From positions 248,001 through 312,000 of the forward strand of contig JALENN010000009.1 in the NCBI GenBank assembly GCA_022767745.1: DNA of 64,000 nucleotides. Direction: 5' to 3'. This DNA comes from Alistipes sp. Its GTDB lineage: Bacteria; Bacteroidota; Bacteroidia; Bacteroidales; Rikenellaceae. This document shows, in pieces, positions 24,193-32,855 of this stretch; positions within the stretch are counted from its first letter, which is position 1, and every line of letters starts with the position of its first letter. The notes below the pieces were generated by a model. The model had not been told where the DNA came from. It was given only the letters and a program-made list of their open reading frames with translations, and did no database searches. A program made the position numbers and the translations under genes.

Positions 24193-25347
24193 ATGAAACC
24201 CGAATTGAAAATGAACAGAGTGTTTTTTGCGGCGCTGGGCGTGCTCGCGGTGTTGAGTTCGTGCCAGTCGTCGAAGGTGAAGATTACGGGACGTTTCGTC
24301 GGTTCGCAGGCCGACATGGTATATCTTGAGCAGGTCACCACGCTCGAGCAGACCGTTATCGACTCGATACGTCTGGGCGCCGACGGCGACTTCGCCCTCA
24401 AGATCGACAAGGCTCCTGCAACGCCGTCGCTGTACAATATAGTCTATGATTCGGAACGCATTCCCCTGCTCATCCAGGGCGGCGACCACATCACGGTAAA
24501 CTCGGTCGGCAGCGTGCTGCGCAACTACACGGTCGAGGGTTCGCTCGAGTCGGAGCTGCTGCAGAAGTTCTACAAGCGCTATGCCGAGGGGGTTATGGCC
24601 ATGAACGACGTTGTGGCGCGTTTCACGGCCGCAGACCTCGACGCGGCCGAGCGCGATACCCTCACCAAACGTTACACGGAGCTATATCGTGACATCAAGC
24701 GCGAGCAGCTCCGTTTCATTGTCGAGAACAAGGACCGCATCGCCGCCGTCTATGCGCTCTACCAGCGCCTGCCGGGCGACGCCTACCTGTTCAACGGCGA
24801 CAGCGACCTGATCTACTACCGCACCGTGGCCGAGGGCATCGAGCAGAACTATCCCGAGAGTCCCTATCTGCCCATCCTGCGCAGCCAGATCAGCCGTATG
24901 GATGCCCAGATCAGCCTGCTGTCGCAGGTCAAACTGACCGACTTCCCCGAGATAAGCATGCCCGACATGTACGGCAACGACGTCAAACTCTCGTCGCTCG
25001 AGGGCAAGGTGATCCTGCTGCACTTCTGGTCGGCGGCGCTCGGCAACGGCAATGCCATAAACGCCGATCTGAAGACCATCTACGAGAAGTACCACGATCT
25101 TGGTTTCGAGATATATCAGGTGGCCGTCGACACGTCGAAGGCCGCGTGGGTGAACGCCATACAGGAGCAGCAGCTGCCGTGGATATCGGTGAGCGACCTG
25201 CAGGGCAACGCCTCGCCATCGCTGAGCGTGTACAACGTCAAGAAACTGCCGTCGAACTACCTTATCGACCGCGAGGGCAACATCGTGGGCAAGGATCTCT
25301 CGGGCGAGAAGCTCGAGGAGGCGGTCAGGGAATATATCAGGGAGTAA
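24193..25347 (+). CDS. DUF4369/TlpA-like thioredoxin-fold lipoprotein without CxxC
   Basis: The 384-residue protein is a lipoprotein (VLAVLSSCQSS lipobox). Residues about 30-130 form a DUF4369 beta-sandwich (ITGRFVGSQADMVYLEQVTT), then a helical spacer, then an AhpC/TSA thioredoxin fold (about 245-384: FPEISMPDMYGNDVKLSSLE). Homologues have a WCGPC active site; here residues 278-287 read FWSAALGNGN, with no cysteine, while the cis-Pro loop (VKKLPSNYLIDREGNI) is kept. It is therefore unlikely to exchange disulfides and may act as a scaffold or binding protein in the periplasm. lpxH starts 3 bases after the stop, so they probably share a transcript. Confidence 0.85.
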   Translation: MKPELKMNRVFFAALGVLAVLSSCQSSKVKITGRFVGSQADMVYLEQVTTLEQTVIDSIRLGADGDFALKIDKAPATPSLYNIVYDSERIPLLIQGGDHITVNSVGSVLRNYTVEGSLESELLQKFYKRYAEGVMAMNDVVARFTAADLDAAERDTLTKRYTELYRDIKREQLRFIVENKDRIAAVYALYQRLPGDAYLFNGDSDLIYYRTVAEGIEQNYPESPYLPILRSQISRMDAQISLLSQVKLTDFPEISMPDMYGNDVKLSSLEGKVILLHFWSAALGNGNAINADLKTIYEKYHDLGFEIYQVAVDTSKAAWVNAIQEQQLPWISVSDLQGNASPSLSVYNVKKLPSNYLIDREGNIVGKDLSGEKLEEAVREYIRE

Positions 25348-25350
25348 CAG

Positions 25351-26094
25351 ATGTATTATTTCGCCTCGGATGTGCATCTCGGAGCCGACTCTTCGGCCGA
25401 GACCCGTCGGCGCGAGCGGCGCTTCGTGGCGTGGCTCGACATGGCGGCGCGCGATGCCGAGGCCATATTCCTCGTAGGCGACATATTCGACTTCTGGTTC
25501 GAGTATGTGCGTGTCATACCCAAGGGCTTTGTGCGTACGCTCGGCAAGCTGGCCGAGATAGCCGACCGCGGGGTCGACATATATTTCTTCACGGGCAACC
25601 ACGACATGTGGTGCTACGATTATTTCGAGCGTGAGTGCGGCATCAAGGTCTTCCGCGGGCCGCAGCGCATGCGTTTGGCCGGACGCAACGTCTTCATCGC
25701 CCACGGCGACAACATGAACATAGACGACAAGCCGTTGCTGCGACTGATGAATACGATCTTCCGTTCGTCGGCCGCCCGCAAGGTGTTTTCGTGGGTTGTG
25801 CACCCCGATCTGGCACTGCGTTTCGGCCACTGGTGGAGCGGCAAGTCGCGCAAGTCGCATGCGACGGATACGCTTACGCGCGACTCGCTGGGATTCCTCG
25901 TCGAATATGCGCGCGGCTACGTGTCGCAACATCCCGATACCGACTACATCATCTTCGGACATATGCATTACGCCTGCGACTACCGCGAGGAGGCACTCCG
26001 TGTGCTCTTCCTCGGGGCATGGGACGTCGACAACCCCACATACTGTGTGATCGACGGCGGGGGCGATGCCCGACTTAAAACATTCGAGCCATGA
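25351..26094 (+). CDS. lpxH: UDP-2,3-diacylglucosamine diphosphatase
   Basis: LpxH hydrolyses UDP-2,3-diacylglucosamine to lipid X and UMP, the fourth step of lipid A synthesis. The 247-residue protein shows all calcineurin-like metallophosphoesterase motifs: ASDVHLGAD (D-x-H), [12 protein letters not shown] (GD), TGNHDMW (GNHD), FIAHGDNM and IIFGHMHYA (GHxH). It is a peripheral inner-membrane enzyme. Its stop overlaps the thyA start by four bases (ATGA), so the two are translationally coupled; the lipoprotein gene just upstream is probably cotranscribed. Length and motifs fit the family. Confidence 0.93.
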   Translation: MYYFASDVHLGADSSAETRRRERRFVAWLDMAARDAEAIFLVGDIFDFWFEYVRVIPKGFVRTLGKLAEIADRGVDIYFFTGNHDMWCYDYFERECGIKVFRGPQRMRLAGRNVFIAHGDNMNIDDKPLLRLMNTIFRSSAARKVFSWVVHPDLALRFGHWWSGKSRKSHATDTLTRDSLGFLVEYARGYVSQHPDTDYIIFGHMHYACDYREEALRVLFLGAWDVDNPTYCVIDGGGDARLKTFEP

Positions 26095-26990
26095 AACAGT
26101 ATCTCGACCTGTTGCGCAAGATAAAGACCGAGGGCGTTGTCAAGAGCGACCGTACGGGTACGGGTACGCGCAGCATCTTCGGCTACCAGATGCGCTTCGA
26201 CCTGGCGGAGGGGTTCCCGCTGCTGACGACCAAGAAGGTATTCCTGCGCGGCATAATACACGAACTGCTGTGGTTCCTTGCGGGCGACACCAACATGCGT
26301 TACCTGGCCGAAAATGGCGTACATATATGGGACAACGACGCCTACCGCTACTATACGGAGCGGTGTGCGGCCGCCGGCATAGCGCCGCTGGCGCATGAGG
26401 AGTTCCTTGCGGCGGTGCTGCGACGCGACGCCTCGCCCGTCGATGGGTACGAGTACGGCGACCTGAACCATATCTACGGCTACCAGTGGCGCAGCTGGCC
26501 CCGTCCCGACGGCGGGTGCATAGACCAGATTCGCTCGGTGGTCGATACCATAAAGCGCAATCCCGACTCGCGCCGTATGATCGTATCGGCGTGGAACGTA
26601 GCCGAGGTCGACGACATGGCGCTGCCGCCATGCCATGTGCTGTTCCAGTTCTATGTGGCGCAGGGGCGGCTGTCGTGCCAGCTCTATCAGCGCAGTGCCG
26701 ACACGTTCCTCGGCGTGCCGTTCAACATAGCGTCGTATGCGCTGCTGACGATGATGGTGGCGCGCGAGTGCGGGCTCGAGGCGGGGGAGTTCATCCACAC
26801 GCTGGGCGATACGCACATCTATCTGAACCATCTCGACCAGGTCGAGGAGCAGCTTTCGCGCACGCCGCGTCCGCTGCCCCGCATGAGGCTCAACCCCGAC
26901 GTGAAGTCGCTGTTCGACTACCGTTACGAGGACTTCACGCTGGAGGGGTACGACCCGTGGCCGGCGATCAAGGCTCCGATGTCGTTCTGA
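26091..26990 (+). CDS. thyA: Thymidylate synthase
   Basis: ThyA methylates dUMP to dTMP with methylene-tetrahydrofolate. The 299-residue protein has [15 protein letters not shown], the catalytic Cys at C181 in [13 protein letters not shown], the arginines and histidine of [16 protein letters not shown], and the C-terminal IKAPMSF. It is about 35 residues longer than the E. coli enzyme, because of an insertion around residues 85-120 as in some Gram-positive enzymes. It overlaps lpxH by four bases, and folA follows 61 bases later. This is logical because dihydrofolate produced here is recycled by FolA. Confidence 0.97.
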   Translation: MKQYLDLLRKIKTEGVVKSDRTGTGTRSIFGYQMRFDLAEGFPLLTTKKVFLRGIIHELLWFLAGDTNMRYLAENGVHIWDNDAYRYYTERCAAAGIAPLAHEEFLAAVLRRDASPVDGYEYGDLNHIYGYQWRSWPRPDGGCIDQIRSVVDTIKRNPDSRRMIVSAWNVAEVDDMALPPCHVLFQFYVAQGRLSCQLYQRSADTFLGVPFNIASYALLTMMVARECGLEAGEFIHTLGDTHIYLNHLDQVEEQLSRTPRPLPRMRLNPDVKSLFDYRYEDFTLEGYDPWPAIKAPMSF

Positions 26991-27051
26991 CGGCGGAGGG
27001 GCTGTGACGATGCCGCGTGCGGCAGTTATAATCCGAAAAAACGTATCTGTT

Positions 27052-27534
27052 ATGATAAGTATCATTGTGGCCGTTGCCCGCAACGGCGTCATAGGCGACA
27101 AGAACAACATGCCGTGGCATATATCGGAGGACCTGCGCAACTTCAAGCGCGTCACGACGGGACACCCCGTCGTTATGGGGCGCAATACGTTCCTCTCGCT
27201 GGGGCGTCCGCTGCCCGGGCGCACGAACGTGGTGGTGAGCCGCACGGTGAAGCAGATCGAAGGATGCCGCGTGGCGGGCTCGCTCGATGAGGCCTTTGCA
27301 CTGTTCGGCGCCGACGAGGAGGTCTTCGTCATAGGCGGGGCGCAGGTCTATGCGCAGACGCTGGAGGTGGCCGACCGTTTCTACCTGACGCGCGTGGAGC
27401 ACGACTACGAGGGTGACACGCTGTTCCCCGAGTGGGACCGCGACAAGTGGCGCCTAGTCTCTGCCGAGCGGCATGAGCGTGGCGAGAAGTATCCCTACCC
27501 GTTCGTCTTCGAGGTGTACGAGAGAATCAGATAA
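27052..27534 (+). CDS. folA: Dihydrofolate reductase
   Basis: FolA reduces dihydrofolate to tetrahydrofolate with NADPH. The 160-residue protein has SIIVAVARNGVIGDKNNMPW (Met20-like loop, PW), DLRNFKRVTTGHPVVMGRNT, GRPLPGRTNVVVSR, the adenine-binding FVIGGAQVYAQTL and YLTRVEHDYEGDTLFP near the end. It pairs with thyA immediately upstream. The ATG at 27052 was chosen because it matches the family N-terminus (MISIIVAVA). A TATAATCCGAAAAAA leader motif found before two other genes in the window lies 10 bases upstream. Confidence 0.97.
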   Translation: MISIIVAVARNGVIGDKNNMPWHISEDLRNFKRVTTGHPVVMGRNTFLSLGRPLPGRTNVVVSRTVKQIEGCRVAGSLDEAFALFGADEEVFVIGGAQVYAQTLEVADRFYLTRVEHDYEGDTLFPEWDRDKWRLVSAERHERGEKYPYPFVFEVYERIR

Positions 27535-27561
27535 GTATCGACACATAAACCATATCCGATA

Positions 27562-29595
27562 ATGAAACCTTTCTCTATTATTGTGGCCGCGGCGGCCGCG
27601 TGTACGCTGCAGACGGCTTTCTGTCGTACGGCGGAGTCTCCGCAGCCGGTATTCAACCGCGCCCCGCTGGTGGAGACGCCGTACGCTCAGCTGCCGATAG
27701 GCGACATCCGTCCCGAGGGGTGGCTGCGTACGCAGATGCAGACCATGCTCGACGGCATGACGGGACACCTCGACGAGATCTACGCCAAGGTCGTGGGCGA
27801 CAACAACGCATGGCTCGGCGGCGAGGGCGACGCCTGGGAGCGCGGCCCCTACTGGATCGACGGCGCGCTGCCGATGGCATATATCATGGGCGACGAGGCG
27901 CTCAAGGCCAAGTGCATGAAGTGGGTGGAGGCGATCCTCGCCAGCCAGAAGGAGAACGGGTACTTCGGTCCCGACACCGACCGTCCGTCGATGGACGGCA
28001 TGCAGCGCGACAACGCCGCCGACTGGTGGCCGCGCATGGTGGCGCTGAAGATCCTGCAGCAGTACTATATGGCCACGGGCGACAGCCGCGTGATCGACTT
28101 CATGACGCGCTATTTCCACTATCAGGCCGAGACGCTGCCGTCGAAACCGCTCGGCCACTGGACATTCTGGGGTGCGGAGCGCGGCGGCGACAACCTGCTG
28201 GTGGTATATTGGCTCTACAACATCACGGGCGACGAGACGCTGCTCGCCCTGGGCGACCTTATCCACAGCCAGAGCAGCGACTGGACGGCGCGCTTCACTA
28301 CGGACAACCACCTCTACCGTCAGAACAGCCTCCACTGCGTCAACCTGGCGCAGGGATTCAAGGAGCCGGTGATATATTACCAGCGTTCGAAGCAGGCCGG
28401 GCATCTCGGTGCTCCGATCGAGGCGCTCAGCCGCATACGCCACACGATAGGCTTCCCGACGGGATTGTGGGCTGGTGACGAGCTGATACATTTCGGCGAG
28501 CCGACACGCGGTTCGGAGCTGTGCACGGCCGTCGAGATGATGTACTCGCTCGAGGAGATGTACCGCATCACGGGCGACAACCGCTATGCCGACCATCTCG
28601 AGCGCGTGGCCTACAATGCCCTGCCGACGCAGGTGTCGCCCGGGGGCGACGCCCGCCAGTATTTCCAGCAGGTGAACCAGACGGCCGTGACGCGCGACAT
28701 GCGCAACTTCTCGACCACGCATGAGGATACCGACCTGGTGTTCGGCACGCTGTCGGGATATCCCTGCTGCACGTGCAACCTGCACCAGGGATGGCCCAAG
28801 CTGACGCAGAACCTGTGGTACGAAACGGCTGCGGGCGGCCTGGCGGCGATGGTGTATGCCCCCTGCACGGTGGAGACGACGCTGCCGTCGGGACGGCGTG
28901 TACGCATCGAGGAGCGTACGTGCTACCCGTTCGAGGAGACGGTACGCCTTGCCGTGTCGCTGCCCGAGAAGCGGCGCCAGGCGGAGACCTTCCCGCTCGA
29001 CATGCGCATTCCCGAGTGGTGCGATGCATATACGCTGACGGTAAACGGCCAGCCGGCCGAGGCCCGGACGGTGTGTGAGCGGACGATACGCCTCGAGCGC
29101 GCATGGAGCGACGGCGACGTGGCCGAGATCGTCTTCAACGCACCGGTGCGCGTGTCGTACTGGTACGACAATGCCGCCGTTATCGAGCGCGGGCCGCTCG
29201 TCTACGCGCTGCGTATGGAGGAACAGTGGCAGCGGCGCGAGTTCGAGGGCGAGGCTGCGGCCCGTTACGGCGCTTACTATTATGAGGTGACGTCGCCCAC
29301 GGAGTGGAACGTCGCCCTGCGTAACGACGACCTGTTGGGCGGCAATCCCGCCGAGCATTTCACCGTCGAGCGCCGCGAGTGCGGCTCCGACCCGTGGTCG
29401 GTGGAGACGGCGCCTATCGTCATCCGCGGCCGCGGCGTGAGGTTCCCGTCGTGGCAGCAGGTGCGCGGCTCGGCCGTCAACGTAAACTACCTGTCGCAGA
29501 TGTATCCGCGCGGCGAGGTGACCGACGAGGTGGCCATCGAACTCATCCCGTACGGCTGTACGACGCTGCGCATCACCGAGTTTCCCGTGCGCTGA
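27562..29595 (+). CDS. GH127-family glycoside hydrolase (beta-L-arabinofuranosidase family)
   Basis: The 677-residue protein has a signal peptide (MKPFSIIVAAAAACTLQTAF) and an (alpha/alpha)6 barrel followed by beta-sandwiches, as in GH127 (DUF1680). The Zn/thiolate site of this family is recognisable: GSELCTAVEMMYS gives the Glu-x-Cys pair, and GYPCCTCNLHQGWPK (C402, C403) gives the adjacent cysteines, one of which is the nucleophile. GH127 enzymes remove beta-L-arabinofuranose from plant or bacterial glycans, though several subgroups have other activities. It starts 27 bases after folA but is unrelated in function. Only the hybrid element at 29666 separates it from the Hdr-like operon. Confidence 0.85.
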   Translation: MKPFSIIVAAAAACTLQTAFCRTAESPQPVFNRAPLVETPYAQLPIGDIRPEGWLRTQMQTMLDGMTGHLDEIYAKVVGDNNAWLGGEGDAWERGPYWIDGALPMAYIMGDEALKAKCMKWVEAILASQKENGYFGPDTDRPSMDGMQRDNAADWWPRMVALKILQQYYMATGDSRVIDFMTRYFHYQAETLPSKPLGHWTFWGAERGGDNLLVVYWLYNITGDETLLALGDLIHSQSSDWTARFTTDNHLYRQNSLHCVNLAQGFKEPVIYYQRSKQAGHLGAPIEALSRIRHTIGFPTGLWAGDELIHFGEPTRGSELCTAVEMMYSLEEMYRITGDNRYADHLERVAYNALPTQVSPGGDARQYFQQVNQTAVTRDMRNFSTTHEDTDLVFGTLSGYPCCTCNLHQGWPKLTQNLWYETAAGGLAAMVYAPCTVETTLPSGRRVRIEERTCYPFEETVRLAVSLPEKRRQAETFPLDMRIPEWCDAYTLTVNGQPAEARTVCERTIRLERAWSDGDVAEIVFNAPVRVSYWYDNAAVIERGPLVYALRMEEQWQRREFEGEAAARYGAYYYEVTSPTEWNVALRNDDLLGGNPAEHFTVERRECGSDPWSVETAPIVIRGRGVRFPSWQQVRGSAVNVNYLSQMYPRGEVTDEVAIELIPYGCTTLRITEFPVR

Positions 29596-29665
29596 GACCG
29601 TGCGCGGCGGATGGACGCGGGCGGGAAAATAGGTATTTATACCACCCTGCGGCCCGTATCTTTAT

Positions 29666-29700
29666 AGTAACTTTGCACCACAAGCAAAGTTACTTTTTTT
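29666..29700 (+). promoter_or_regulatory. Promoter embedded in a terminator-like hairpin before the Hdr-like operon
   Basis: AGTAACTTTGC (29666-29676) and GCAAAGTTACT (29684-29694) form an 11-bp perfect inverted repeat with a 7-base loop, followed by a run of T to 29700: a terminator for read-through from the GH127 gene. The 5' arm is also a TAACTTTG -7 box (29668-29675). A transcript starting from it would begin in the loop, lack the 5' arm and so escape termination. The ATG at 29703 follows directly. No clear -33 element is seen. Confidence 0.5.
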
Positions 29701-29702
29701 AT

Positions 29703-30398
29703 ATGGGGAAATATTTCGACATGCTGGTTGAGGACGTGCGCCTGCGCGAGGGCCTCACTGCCTGCATGAACTGCGGTGTCTGCACGGCGGTATGTCCCGC
29801 CGCGGCATTCTACAACTACGACCCGCGGCAGATAGTCAGCATAGTGCAGACGCGCGACGACGACGCGATCGAGGCGCTTCTGAAGAGCGATACGATTTGG
29901 TATTGTGGCGAGTGCATGTCGTGTCGCCCGCGCTGCCCGCGCGGCAACACGCCCGGATATGTCATACAGTCGCTGCGCACGCTGTCGCAGAAGCTGGGTT
30001 TCTTCGTCGAGAGCGAGAAGGGCCGCCAGCAGCTGGCCCTGAAGCGTACCATCGGCGATAACATCCTGCGTACGGGTTACTGCCTGGTTCCGCGTCTGGT
30101 GAAGGCCGAGCTGCACCCCGAGCAGGGCACCGTGTGGAAGTGGGTTCTCGACCACGACGAGGAGATCTACGGACAGTTCTCCGAGTCGTACAACCGCGAG
30201 GGTGCCGGTGCGCTGCGCAAGGTGAGCGATTCGACGCTCGAGGAGATAAAGCGCATATTCGACGTGACGGGCGGAACGGAGATGTTCGACACGATCGAGC
30301 GCTGCTCCGACCGCAAGGCTCGCGAGATGGGATACGACGGCGCCGACGAGAGATATTTCATGGATACCTACACCAAAAACTCCAACGACCACTATTAG
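29703..30398 (+). CDS. HdrC-like iron-sulfur protein of a heterodisulfide-reductase-like complex
   Basis: First gene of a five-gene operon. The 231-residue protein carries two [4Fe-4S] motifs: ACMNCGVCTAVCPAA (about residues 21-35) and WYCGECMSCRPRCPRG (about 66-81), as in HdrC. Family HdrC proteins pass electrons between the flavoprotein HdrA and the catalytic HdrB. The C-terminal 130 residues are extra compared with small archaeal HdrC and have no further cysteine clusters. There is no signal peptide, so it is cytoplasmic. The stop and the next start are separated by one base, so the gene is coupled to the HdrB-like gene. Confidence 0.88.
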   Translation: MGKYFDMLVEDVRLREGLTACMNCGVCTAVCPAAAFYNYDPRQIVSIVQTRDDDAIEALLKSDTIWYCGECMSCRPRCPRGNTPGYVIQSLRTLSQKLGFFVESEKGRQQLALKRTIGDNILRTGYCLVPRLVKAELHPEQGTVWKWVLDHDEEIYGQFSESYNREGAGALRKVSDSTLEEIKRIFDVTGGTEMFDTIERCSDRKAREMGYDGADERYFMDTYTKNSNDHY

Positions 30399-30399
30399 T

Positions 30400-31485
30400 A
30401 TGAAACGATCAAGCTGGACCGAATACCAGAAAGACATAGCCGACGACCACTATTACTATGCCCGCAGCTGCATACGCCAGAACTTCTTCCCGGGCAGCGA
30501 GAAGGCCTTTCTCAACATCCTGGGCAAGGATCTCGGCCGCGACATATTCGACGATCCCAAGCACACGTCGTGCACGGGCATAGGCTATCACTCGGACATA
30601 GTACCGCTGGAGACCATCATGACGGTGGTGGCACGCCAGTTCGCACTCATGTCGGAGGCCGGATACGAGAACTTCACCTCGTCGTGCATCACCTCGTTCG
30701 GCATCTACACCGAGATTCTCTCGACGTGGGAGGAGTTCCCCGAGACCGAGGAGCGCACGCGCGAGAACCTCTACAAGGCCACGGGGCGCGAGTTCGTCAA
30801 GCCGCGCAACCTGGCCCACACGTCGGACGTCATATTCCACCACCGCGAGCAGATCGCGCGCCAGGCCAAGCGTCGTCTGGTGAACGTATATACGGGTGAG
30901 CCGCTGCGCGTGGTCGAGCATATCGGATGCCACTACGCCAAGATATTCCCCAAGTCGGGTATCGGCGGGTCGGAGTTCCCCTACGTGCTGGCCGGCATGG
31001 TCGAGTCGTGGGGCGGCGAGATAGTCGACTATCCCGAGCGCCGTCACTGCTGCGGTTTCGGCTTCCGCAACTATCTGGTGCAGGCCAACCGCGGATATTC
31101 GGTGGCCAACTCGCACAAGAAGCTCGAGAGCATGGCCCCCTACAAGCCCGACTTTATCGTCTGCAACTGCCCGGGCTGCTCGATGTTCCTCGACAAGTGG
31201 CAGTATACGATCGCCGAGATGGAGGGCACGACCTACGGCGCCAACGGCGGCGGCATTCCCGTTCTCACCTATGAGGAGATGGCCGGCCTGGTGCTGGGAT
31301 ACGACCCCTGGGAGCTGGGCATGCAGATGCACCAGGTAGATGTCGAGCCCCTGCTCGACAAGATGGGCGTCGAGTACGACCCCTCGGCCAAATATCTGGG
31401 CCGCAACGGCAAGTACATAGGCCAGCCCGAGCACGCGCTGGTCAACAGTTGTTCACAGGATACACTCTACAAGATTCAACGATAG
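30400..31485 (+). CDS. HdrB-like subunit with CCG domains
   Basis: The 361-residue protein resembles HdrB, the catalytic subunit that binds unusual Fe-S clusters through CCG domains. The C-terminal copy is complete: VEHIGCHYAKIFP, ERRHCCGFGFRN and FIVCNCPGCSMFLDK. The N-terminal copy is degenerate (TSCTGIGYHSD, FTSSCITSFGIY), so perhaps only one noncubane cluster is assembled. In methanogens HdrB reduces the CoM-S-S-CoB heterodisulfide. This organism should lack those cofactors, so the disulfide or thiol substrate is unknown. The next gene, HdrA-like, starts two bases after its stop. Confidence 0.85.
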   Translation: MKRSSWTEYQKDIADDHYYYARSCIRQNFFPGSEKAFLNILGKDLGRDIFDDPKHTSCTGIGYHSDIVPLETIMTVVARQFALMSEAGYENFTSSCITSFGIYTEILSTWEEFPETEERTRENLYKATGREFVKPRNLAHTSDVIFHHREQIARQAKRRLVNVYTGEPLRVVEHIGCHYAKIFPKSGIGGSEFPYVLAGMVESWGGEIVDYPERRHCCGFGFRNYLVQANRGYSVANSHKKLESMAPYKPDFIVCNCPGCSMFLDKWQYTIAEMEGTTYGANGGGIPVLTYEEMAGLVLGYDPWELGMQMHQVDVEPLLDKMGVEYDPSAKYLGRNGKYIGQPEHALVNSCSQDTLYKIQR

Positions 31486-31487
31486 GC

Positions 31488-32528
31488 ATGAAACACGTGA
31501 TAGTCATCGGCGGCGGTATCGCCGGCATGCAGTGCGCGGCGGAGCTTGCGCGTGGCGGTGTTCGGGTAACCATACTCGAGAAACAGAGCGACACGGGCGG
31601 CAAACTGCGCAACTGGCACAAACTCTTTCCCTCGCTCACTCCGGCCGAAGAGGTGCTCGGAGGGCTGAACCATGCGCTCAAGCGCTCGTCGGAGATCGAG
31701 GTGCGCACGGGGTGCGAGGCCGCCGGGGTCACGCCGCAGCGCGTGACGCTCGCAACGGGCGAGGAGCTGGAGTGCGACGCCGTGGTGGTGGCCACGGGCT
31801 TCACCCTCTTCGATGCCCGCATCAAGGAGGAGTACGGCTACGGCATATACGACAACGTGATCACGTCGGCCGATCTCGAGCAGATGTTCAACTCGGGCAC
31901 GGTGTCGATGGCGGGCGGCGGTGTGCCGCGGCGCATAGCGTTCCTGCACTGCGTGGGTTCGCGCGACGAGAAGGTGTGCCAGCGCCACTGTTCGAAGGTG
32001 TGCTGCGTGACGGGCGTCAAGCAGGCGATGGAGATGAAGGAGCTCTTCCCCTCGGCCGACATATTCAACTTCTACATGGACATTCGCATGTTCGGCCCGG
32101 GATACGAGGAGATGTACCGCGAGGCGCAGCAGCGCTGCAACATACACTTCGTGCGCGGCCGTATATCGGAGGTGAGCCCCATGATCGACGGCCGCCTGCA
32201 GATCAAGGCCGAGGATACGCTCACGGGACGCCCGCTGAAGATCGGCGTCGACATGCTGGTGCTGCTTATAGGCATGCGTGCCAACGACATGAACACGGTG
32301 CTGGAGGAGCGTTGCGGCCTGAAGCGTCAGCCGAGCGGTTTCATGCAGCCGCGGGATCAGTTCCTGCACAACACCGAGAGCAATGTTCCCGGCATATTCT
32401 ATGCCGGTGCGGTGACGGCGCCAAAGAGCGTGGGCGAGTCGCTGAACGAGGGTACGGCGGCGGCGCGCGGCGTGCTCGATTATCTGGCCGCCGGAGAGGG
32501 TAGCAACAAATTGACTGTCGCAGGATGA
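31488..32528 (+). CDS. HdrA-like FAD protein, short form
   Basis: The 346-residue protein starts with an FAD-binding Rossmann motif (VIVIGGGIAGMQCAAELARG) and has the HdrA/QmoA cysteine motif HCVGSRDEK-VCQRHCSKVCC (about residues 160-180). VLLIGMRAND and the C-terminal GIFYAGAVTAPKSVGESLNE are the second FAD-contact region. Methanogen HdrA is about 650 residues with additional ferredoxin domains; these are missing, so it resembles a minimal HdrA or a QmoA-like subunit. It should link the Fe-S proteins to an electron donor and may bifurcate electrons, though this is unproven. It overlaps the next gene by four bases (ATGA). Confidence 0.85.
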   Translation: MKHVIVIGGGIAGMQCAAELARGGVRVTILEKQSDTGGKLRNWHKLFPSLTPAEEVLGGLNHALKRSSEIEVRTGCEAAGVTPQRVTLATGEELECDAVVVATGFTLFDARIKEEYGYGIYDNVITSADLEQMFNSGTVSMAGGGVPRRIAFLHCVGSRDEKVCQRHCSKVCCVTGVKQAMEMKELFPSADIFNFYMDIRMFGPGYEEMYREAQQRCNIHFVRGRISEVSPMIDGRLQIKAEDTLTGRPLKIGVDMLVLLIGMRANDMNTVLEERCGLKRQPSGFMQPRDQFLHNTESNVPGIFYAGAVTAPKSVGESLNEGTAAARGVLDYLAAGEGSNKLTVAG

Positions 32529-32854
32529 TAAACTTCGGATATAGCATAAACAAACCCCGCGTCATCGACATCGACCGCAACAACCTGCACAAGAGCAACG
32601 AGATCCTGCGCGAGATGCCCGAGCTGCAGACCTGCATCGGCTGCGGCAGCTGCACGGCCACATGCACGGCGGGCAACCTTACGGAGTTCAACTTCCGCAA
32701 GGTGCATACGTTGGTGCGCCGCGGCGAGTATCAGGGCGCCTACGAGGAGATGAACAAGTGCATGCTCTGCGGCAAGTGCCGTCTGGTGTGTCCGCGCGGT
32801 ATCAACACGCGCGGCGTGGTGATGTTGATTAAACGCAAACTGGGAGATTTCTAA
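32525..32854 (+). CDS. Second HdrC-like ferredoxin subunit
   Basis: This short 109-residue protein is close to minimal HdrC. It has two [4Fe-4S] motifs, CIGCGSCTATCTAG (about 37-50) and CMLCGKCRLVCPRG (about 79-92). In the first motif the usual Pro after the fourth Cys is Thr. It would form an electron wire between the HdrA-like flavoprotein and the membrane subunit encoded next. The start overlaps the HdrA-like stop by four bases and the stop is one base before the next ATG, so all are one translational unit. Two HdrC-like subunits in one operon suggest two distinct electron paths. Confidence 0.87.
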   Translation: MINFGYSINKPRVIDIDRNNLHKSNEILREMPELQTCIGCGSCTATCTAGNLTEFNFRKVHTLVRRGEYQGAYEEMNKCMLCGKCRLVCPRGINTRGVVMLIKRKLGDF

Positions 32855-32855
32855 G

